Assembly: GCA_002373165.1 (NCBI GenBank)
Contig: DFJS01000072.1
Location: 1-28,735, forward strand
Direction of reading: 5' to 3'
DNA: 28,735 nucleotides
Source: Ruminococcus sp. UBA3665
Lineage (GTDB): Bacteria > Bacillota > Clostridia > Oscillospirales > Ruminococcaceae
The notes under the pieces were generated by a model. It did not search any database. It had not been told where the DNA came from and was given only the letters and a program-made list of their open reading frames with translations. Shown here piece after piece: positions 24,128-28,735 of the stretch (the first letter of the stretch is position 1; every line of letters starts with the position of its first letter). The translations under genes and the position numbers were made by a program.

Positions 24128-25033
24128 TTACAGTTCATAAGGTGTCACCTGATAAACACAGTAATTCAGCCAGTTGGAAAATAATAAATTAGAATGTGCT
24201 TTCCAGGTCATCACAGGCGCGAGTTCCGGATTATTCTCCGGAAAGTAATTTGCCGGAAGATTGGGATGCAGATTTTTCTTTACATCTCTCCAGTATTCGC
24301 TTGCGAGTGTTCCGGCTTCGTATTCAGGATGCCCGTTGACAAAAACCTGTTTTCCGTCTTTGGATGCAATCAGATAAGCACCTGCCTGACGGGATTCTGC
24401 TAAAATATCAATTCCCTCCGTCAGGTAAATATCTTCCGAACGGATTCCGGTATATCTGGAGTGCGGCGCATAGAATATATCATCAAAGCCCCGTGTCAGA
24501 TTTGCATGGGCCGCCGTCAGATAATGCTGATAAATGCCGGAAAGCTTTTCCGGAAGCGGATATTTCGGAATCTGGTAATGATAATATAATCCGGCCTGTG
24601 CCGCCCAGCACAGATATAAAGCCGAGGTAACATGGGATTTGCTCCATTCCATAATTTCAGATAATTCTTTCCAGTAGTCTACCTGTTCATACTCCAGATT
24701 TTCAACCGGTGCGCCTGTGATAATCAGTCCGTCGAATTTCTGATTTCTGATTTCATCAAACGTCCGGTAATATTTTTCAAGATACTCACTTGTGATATTT
24801 TTATACTGATGTGTCACAAGCCGCAGGAATATCACTTCTGTCTGCAAGGGCGTATTGGACAGCAGCCGGAGCAGATGCAGTTCTGTCTGCTGTTTCTGGG
24901 GCATAATATTGACGACTGCAATTTTCAGCTGCCGGATATCCTGATGCAAAGCCTGCTGTTCGGACATGACAAAGATATTTTCCTGTTCCAGTTTTTCCAG
25001 AACAGGCATATTTTCCCGTAAACGAATTGGCAT
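24128..25033 (-). CDS. metA: Homoserine O-acyltransferase (MetA), probably acetyl-CoA specific
   Basis: A 301-residue MetA of normal length. The nucleophile is C142 in ALYLCWAAQAG; H235 and E237 lie in VNGHPEYEAG, completing the family triad. MetA acylates homoserine in the first committed step to methionine. Residue 111, in TGAPVENLEY, is Glu; published work on Bacillus cereus MetA tied Glu111 to acetyl-CoA use and Gly111 to succinyl-CoA use, so I infer that the product is O-acetylhomoserine. It is the last gene after aprA, aprB, cysD and cysN on the same strand, so sulfate-derived sulfide could feed directly into sulfhydrylation of its product. A gaaagaagg site precedes the ATG. No SAM riboswitch fits in the 67 bp ahead of it. 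Confidence 0.93.
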   Translation of the reverse strand: MPIRLRENMPVLEKLEQENIFVMSEQQALHQDIRQLKIAVVNIMPQKQQTELHLLRLLSNTPLQTEVIFLRLVTHQYKNITSEYLEKYYRTFDEIRNQKFDGLIITGAPVENLEYEQVDYWKELSEIMEWSKSHVTSALYLCWAAQAGLYYHYQIPKYPLPEKLSGIYQHYLTAAHANLTRGFDDIFYAPHSRYTGIRSEDIYLTEGIDILAESRQAGAYLIASKDGKQVFVNGHPEYEAGTLASEYWRDVKKNLHPNLPANYFPENNPELAPVMTWKAHSNLLFSNWLNYCVYQVTPYEL

Positions 25034-25100
25034 AAGATAACCTTCTTTCTGATTTATAATTTATGTTCTGTAAGGCAGCATCAACAGTTATACAGTCATA

Positions 25101-25316
25101 TCAGAATATGACTTTCCGGTAAGTATTGAACTGGAACCACTTGGCAAAAAATGAAGAATCAATCTGACCGCTCCGGCTGCCGACTTTGCTGTCGAGTTCG
25201 AGAGCTTTTTCCTGATCGGCATAAATCAGTTTTGCATCATAGAGAATATGCCCTATCAGTGTAGATTTGCCGTCATCCACACTGCCGCATGTAATAAATT
25301 TCAATAATCCTTTCAT
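25101..25316 (-). pseudogene. cysN: CysN (sulfate adenylyltransferase GTPase subunit), truncated
   Basis: The first 53 residues are a clear CysN N-terminus with P-loop GSVDDGKSTL and the following YADQEKALELDSKVGSRSGQID. Where the family continues into the switch region and the rest of the GTPase (more than 400 residues), this frame turns to an 18-residue tail (SSFFAKWFQFNTYRKVIF) and stops. The tail might be the true C-terminus of a CysN, which would make this a large in-frame deletion at about 25157; otherwise it is foreign sequence. Without the G-domain and EF-Tu-like domains it cannot activate CysD. The start overlaps the cysD stop by one base, the normal gene order. An assembly join is as likely as a true mutation. 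Confidence 0.8.
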
Positions 25317-26203
25317 CAGAAATACCCCTCTCTCTTGCGTCTTTCCATACTGCCGGCGGCTTCATTGTCGATAACTCTGGAAGTGCGCTCTGATTCTACA
25401 GAACTCAGTGTTTCAGCGATAATTTCATCAAGTGTACTTGCAGTGGATTCAATTCCGCCTGTCAGGGGATAACAGCCCAGTGTCCGGAACCGGACGGATT
25501 TTATCTGCGGTTTTTCTCCGTCACGGAGAGGAAATCTGTCATCATCCACCATAATCAGGTTGCCGTCACGCTCTACGACTGGACGTTCTGCCGCAAAATA
25601 CAGCGGCACAATCGGAATCTGTTCACGCTGGATATACTGCCAGATATCTTTTTCTGTCCAGTTGGAGATGGGAAAAACACGGATGCTTTCGCCTTTATGG
25701 ATTTTTGTATTATATAATTTCCACATTTCGGGACGCTGATTTTTCGGGTCCCATGCCTGGGCGGCATTCCGGAAAGAGAAAATACGCTCTTTGGCACGGG
25801 ATTTTTCTTCATCACGTCTGCCACCGCCGAATGCAGCAGTAAACTCATATTTCGTCAGAGCCTGGGTTTTCATAATGTCTGTGTATGCTGCGCCGTGGTC
25901 AAAAGGATTGATATTTTTTTTCACGCCTTCCGGATTGGTATAATTCAGCATCTGAATGCCGAGTCTTTCAGCCGTTTCGTCACGGAACTGAATCATTTCC
26001 CTGAATTTCCAGCCTGTATCGATATGCAGGAACGGGAACGGCGGTTTTTCCGGATAAAATGCCTTCATGGCAAGATGCAGCATCACGGAGCTGTCTTTTC
26101 CGATTGAATACAGCATGACAGGCTTTTCACATTCTGCGGCTACTTCACGGATAATATAAATTGCTTCTGCTTCCAGTTCATCCAGATGTGATATCTGACT
26201 CAT
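25316..26203 (-). CDS. cysD: Sulfate adenylyltransferase subunit 2
   Basis: A complete CysD of about 295 residues. PP-loop YSIGKDSSVMLHLAMKAF, HIDTGWKFREM, AFGGGRRDEEKSRAKER and the C-terminal RKREGYF are all family signatures. With CysN it forms APS from sulfate and ATP. ATG 26203 was chosen because its gggggt site is about 8 bp away; the ATG two codons earlier is too close. It follows aprB by 20 bp, and its stop overlaps the cysN start. Its partner is broken in this sequence, so as written the enzyme would lack its GTPase. Confidence 0.95.
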   Translation of the reverse strand: MSQISHLDELEAEAIYIIREVAAECEKPVMLYSIGKDSSVMLHLAMKAFYPEKPPFPFLHIDTGWKFREMIQFRDETAERLGIQMLNYTNPEGVKKNINPFDHGAAYTDIMKTQALTKYEFTAAFGGGRRDEEKSRAKERIFSFRNAAQAWDPKNQRPEMWKLYNTKIHKGESIRVFPISNWTEKDIWQYIQREQIPIVPLYFAAERPVVERDGNLIMVDDDRFPLRDGEKPQIKSVRFRTLGCYPLTGGIESTASTLDEIIAETLSSVESERTSRVIDNEAAGSMERRKREGYF

Positions 26204-26223
26204 CAGCATGACCCCCTGTAAAT

Positions 26224-26538
26224 TTAATATTGATTGGATTCTTTTGTATGAATACGGATTTCAGAAACTGTTCCGTCGGGCTTATCAATCACCCAGCGGA
26301 GAATATCGCCTTCTTTTTCCGTATGCACCAGACTGCCCATACCGCCGATATCTGCGCCCAGATAAAAGCGGATTGCATAAACAGGGCATTCTTTAATACA
26401 AGATGTACAGCCCCAGCAGTCTTTTGGATATTTGATAAATGCTTTTTTGTCACTGCCGAGTTTAATCAGCGTTCCCGGACATACTTCATGACATTTTCCG
26501 CAGCCGATGCATTTATTTTTATCAATTATGATGCTCAT
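26224..26538 (-). CDS. aprB: Adenylylsulfate reductase, beta (ferredoxin-like) subunit
   Basis: A 104-residue protein with two [4Fe-4S] motifs, CIGCGKCHEVCP and CWGCTSCIKECP, followed by the short AprB tail (IGGMGSLVHTEKEGDILRW). It passes electrons to the flavin subunit AprA, which reduces APS to sulfite and AMP. The start at 26538 (MSIIIDKNKC) has gggggtg in front; longer upstream frames run inside aprA and are rejected. It overlaps the end of aprA by 17 bases. With cysD and sulfate transport genes alongside and no dsr or qmo gene visible, I infer an assimilatory role. Confidence 0.9.
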   Translation of the reverse strand: MSIIIDKNKCIGCGKCHEVCPGTLIKLGSDKKAFIKYPKDCWGCTSCIKECPVYAIRFYLGADIGGMGSLVHTEKEGDILRWVIDKPDGTVSEIRIHTKESNQY

Positions 26539-26884
26539 AAGGCGCACCCCCATATATAACATCCCTGAGGATGATTTTAATTTCTCCGTTTTCGAGTCTG
26601 GAATTGACATATTTTTTCCAGTTGATGTCATCTTTTTCGGGATAGTCCAGATTTTCAGCGAAACTATGCCATCTTGTTTCATGACGGGCATTCAGATGCG
26701 CAATCACGCTCCGGCAGACGGTCAGGCGTTCCCGGAGTTCATAGATATACATCAGTTCCTGAAAATCATCTGCATGGAGAGTATCAGAGAGTTTTATCAG
26801 CTGCCGGATTTTCGTATCTGCAATCGCAAGCTGTTTGGCATTGAAACGATAATTCGTTTTGATGCCGCCGGCATAGCTGTCCAG
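26522..26884 (-). pseudogene. aprA: Adenylylsulfate reductase alpha subunit (AprA), C-terminal fragment
   Basis: The C-terminal 120 residues match AprA: YAGGIKTNYRFNA, then ELMYIYELRERLTVCRSV and TRWHSFAENLDYPEKDD. The upstream 400 or more residues, with the FAD domain and most of the active site, are absent. At about 26884 the sequence changes to the start of the mature part of a sulfate-binding protein on the other strand, and the antisense frame beyond it is meaningless. A functional AprA is therefore not encoded here. Either a deletion removed the divergent promoter region and both gene starts, or two contigs were joined wrongly. Confidence 0.85.
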
Positions 26885-27832
26885 GCCGCCGCCAATGCAA
26901 ACGGCACAGTCACACTGACAAATGTTTCTTATGACCCTACCAGAGAACTGTATGAAGCATATAACGAAATTTTCAAAACGCATTATAAGGAAACGACCGG
27001 AAATGATATTCAGATTACACAGTCTCATGGCGGTTCCGGCAAACAGGCTCTGGAAGTTGCCAACGGTCTTGAAGCCGATGTTGTCACGCTGGCACTGGAA
27101 TATGATGTCAAAGCCGTGGAAGATGCCGGACTGATTGAACCAGGCTGGATTGAAGAATTTCCGCTTGACAGTTCGCCGTATACTTCTACAATTGTATTTC
27201 TGGTCAGAAAGGGCAATCCGAAAAATATCCTTGACTGGGATGATTTAGTCCGTGATGATGTCGGCATTATTACTCCGAATCCGAAAACTTCCGGCGGTGC
27301 AAGATGGAATTATCTCGCTGCCTGGGCATATGCCGATCAGCTCTACAGCGGCGATGAAACGCAGATCAAAGAATTCATCAAGAAATTATTCCAGAATGTG
27401 CTTGTACTGGATTCCGGCGCAAGAGGTGCAACTACTTCTTTTGTTGAGAACGGTCAGGGTGATGTTTTAATCGCATGGGAGAATGAAGCCTATCTTTCTC
27501 TGCGTGATGCGCCTGATGATTATGAAATCGTTTCTCCGAGCATCAGCATTCTGGCACAGCCGTCTGTTGCCATCGTTGACAGCGTTGCTGAAAAAAGAGG
27601 CACCAAAGAAGCCGCTGCGGAATATCTGAATTATTTATACTCTGATGAAGCACAGAGAATCGCCGGAGATAATTATTACAGACCTTCCAATCAGGAAATT
27701 TTACAGGAATACAGCAGTGTATTTGACCTGAATATCAATCTTGTGACTATCAATGATTTCGGCGGCTGGACGGCAGCACAGGAAACACATTTTGCTGACG
27801 GCGGCATCTTCGACCAGATTTACGAGAAATAA
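26885..27832 (+). pseudogene. sbp: Sulfate-binding protein (Sbp) lacking its signal peptide and start
   Basis: From AAANANGTVTLTNVSYDPTR onward this is a nearly complete periplasmic-type sulfate-binding protein: SHGGSGKQALEV, DVVTLALEYD, SGGARWNYLAAWAY and ENEAYL are typical, and the end (about 315 residues) is intact. The signal peptide, lipobox and start codon are missing; the upstream in-frame open sequence is just antisense of aprA. In an intact locus Sbp delivers sulfate to the CysT/CysW/CysA importer. cysT follows 11 bp after the stop, so the operon order is normal. The break coincides exactly with that of aprA. Confidence 0.85.
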
Positions 27833-27843
27833 GGTGACGGCGC

Positions 27844-28569
27844 ATGAAACATAAAAATAAACGCATCATTCCCGGATTTGGTCTTTCCATGGGTGTCACA
27901 GTCACGATTTTAAGCCTGATTGTTCTGATTCCGCTTGCTTCTCTGGTTGTTTTCACAGCGAAGTTAAGTCCGAAGGAAGTGCTTGAAACGATTACAAGAG
28001 AACGCGTGCTCGCAAGCTTTGAAGTAAGTTTCCTGACAGCATTGATTGCTTCTGCCGTCAATGCCGTGATGGGAGTGATTCTTGCATGGGTACTCATGAG
28101 ATATGATTTTCCCCTGAAAAAACTGATAGACGGCATGATAGAACTGCCGTTCGCTCTTCCCACAGCAGTCGCCGGAATCGCTCTGACATCACTGACGGCC
28201 AATACCGGACTTGTCGGAAAATTCTTTGCAAATTTCGGGATTGATATTGCCTATACCAGAGCCGGCATCACGATTGCGCTGATATTCATCGGCATTCCGT
28301 TTGTTGTCCGTCAGGTACAGCCGATTTTAGAAAAACTCGACCCGTCCTATGAAGAAGCTGCCGGCGTACTTGGCGCAAGCCGGACACGGATTTTCTGGCA
28401 GATTATTTTTCCGGAAATCCGCCCGGCAGTATTTACCGGGTTCGGTCTTGCCTTTGGCAGATGTCTCGGCGAATACGGCAGTGTTGTATTCATCGCAGGC
28501 AAGCACTTGAAAAATATCAGCTGGATTTGGCGAATGCAACTAAAGATATCGTTACAAGTATGGGGCTGA
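27844..28569 (+). pseudogene. cysT: Sulfate permease CysT (CysU), 3' end replaced
   Basis: The first 219 or so residues are a good CysT: membrane segments at the N-terminus, PFALPTAVAGIALTSL, the ABC-permease EAA loop (YEEAAGVLGASRTRIFWQIIFP), and CLGEYGSVVFIAG. Family members then continue with the last membrane helices. Here, from about 28500, the frame reads a foreign tail (KHLKNISWIW onward) and stops at 28569. The region after the break is open in another frame and encodes an unrelated helical protein. Start ATG 27844 has aaggtga before it. As written, the last one or two membrane segments are lost. Confidence 0.85.
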
Positions 28570-28735
28570 TGTCGATTGAAATGCGTGAAAGAGCCAATAA
28601 GCTTCTTAAAGAAATGACAGAAGGCTATACTGCATTACAGGATAATGCTGCTGAAAAATCTATGATGCAGCTGAAAGAAGCAAAAGAAAATTTTGGTGAT
28701 GACCCTGAACTTAAAGTGTCCCCTTTGTCAAGACA
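28503..28735 (+). CDS. Fragment of an unidentified helical protein
   Basis: Starting about where cysT is cut, the frame beginning at 28503 is open to the window end, about 77 residues, with no start codon of its own at the junction. The translation (ALEKYQLDLANATKDIV, then MRERANKLLKEMTEGYT and KSMMQLKEAKENFGDD) is strongly helical and charged, with coiled-coil character. I do not recognise the family. The frame is clearly coding in style, and the DNA is richer in A than cysT. It looks like the inside of another gene joined to cysT. Confidence 0.5.

Noticed and set aside
25034..25100. SAM riboswitch or T-box leader for metA
   Set aside because: Only 67 bases are available after cysN and no such structure is visible; only a weak promoter-like pair with poor spacing.
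25094..25113. Hairpin agtcatat / atatgact at the end of the cysN fragment as a terminator
   Set aside because: Short AT-rich stem without a T-run in the gene direction; reported only as a small inverted repeat.
26507..26884. N-terminal extension of the sulfate-binding protein
   Set aside because: The frame is open here but is antisense to the well-supported aprA and start of aprB; it has no signal peptide, so it is chance openness.

Overview
The window looks like a piece of a Gram-positive gut or rumen Firmicute of the Oscillospiraceae, most likely Ruminococcus-like. The support is a secreted protein with a type I dockerin (two calcium-binding duplicated segments), a sortase, strong GGAGG-type ribosome binding sites, sigma-A promoters of the TTGACA / 17 bp / TATAAT kind, and Firmicute-type sulfate assimilation and MetA proteins. 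Genus-level assignment is inference.

Region 1 (3-10270, + strand) is one tightly packed operon of 14 genes that starts before the window. It encodes a PaaK-type acyl-CoA ligase (3' part only), a free acyltransferase, an acyl carrier protein, a crotonase, a hotdog thioesterase, a small protein I do not recognise, a second crotonase, a 3-hydroxyacyl-CoA dehydrogenase, a ketosynthase with an intact Cys-His-His triad, a MIF-family tautomerase, an FrsA/Ayg1-type alpha/beta hydrolase with a cysteine nucleophile, a second acyl-CoA ligase, a second carrier protein and a type II thioesterase. Seven of the junctions overlap. It reads as a dissociated polyketide or fatty-acid-like pathway. The usual FabG/FabZ ketoreductase and dehydratase are absent in the visible part, and beta-oxidation-type enzymes (3-hydroxyacyl-CoA dehydrogenase plus crotonases) could fill those roles. 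No product can be assigned. This is the main candidate for an undescribed system.

Region 2 (10280-15590) is cell-surface. A two-way terminator closes the operon. On the minus strand follow a sortase and a large secreted protein made of four 552-bp (184-residue) repeats at exact spacing, then an internal dockerin and a C-terminal module. Divergent from it is a regulator with two helix-turn-helix-like segments.

Region 3 (15612-24114) holds a two-gene operon (a fused double methyltransferase and an aldo/keto reductase), a MATE efflux pump, and on the minus strand an ABC exporter: a LolD/MacB-like ATPase and an FtsX-type permease with a coiled-coil insert of about 400 residues.

Region 4 (24128-28735) is sulfur assimilation. 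On the minus strand lie aprA-aprB-cysD-cysN-metA. On the plus strand lie a sulfate-binding protein and a CysT permease. Four genes here are broken at three sharp junctions: cysN near 25157, aprA and sbp near 26884, and cysT near 28500. Beyond the last junction an unrelated helical reading frame runs off the window. Three abrupt junctions in 3.4 kb, against none elsewhere, suggest deletions or, more likely, draft-assembly joins. Long-read data would decide. No tRNA, rRNA, CRISPR array or insertion sequence was recognised, and no stretch over 300 bases lacks a gene.
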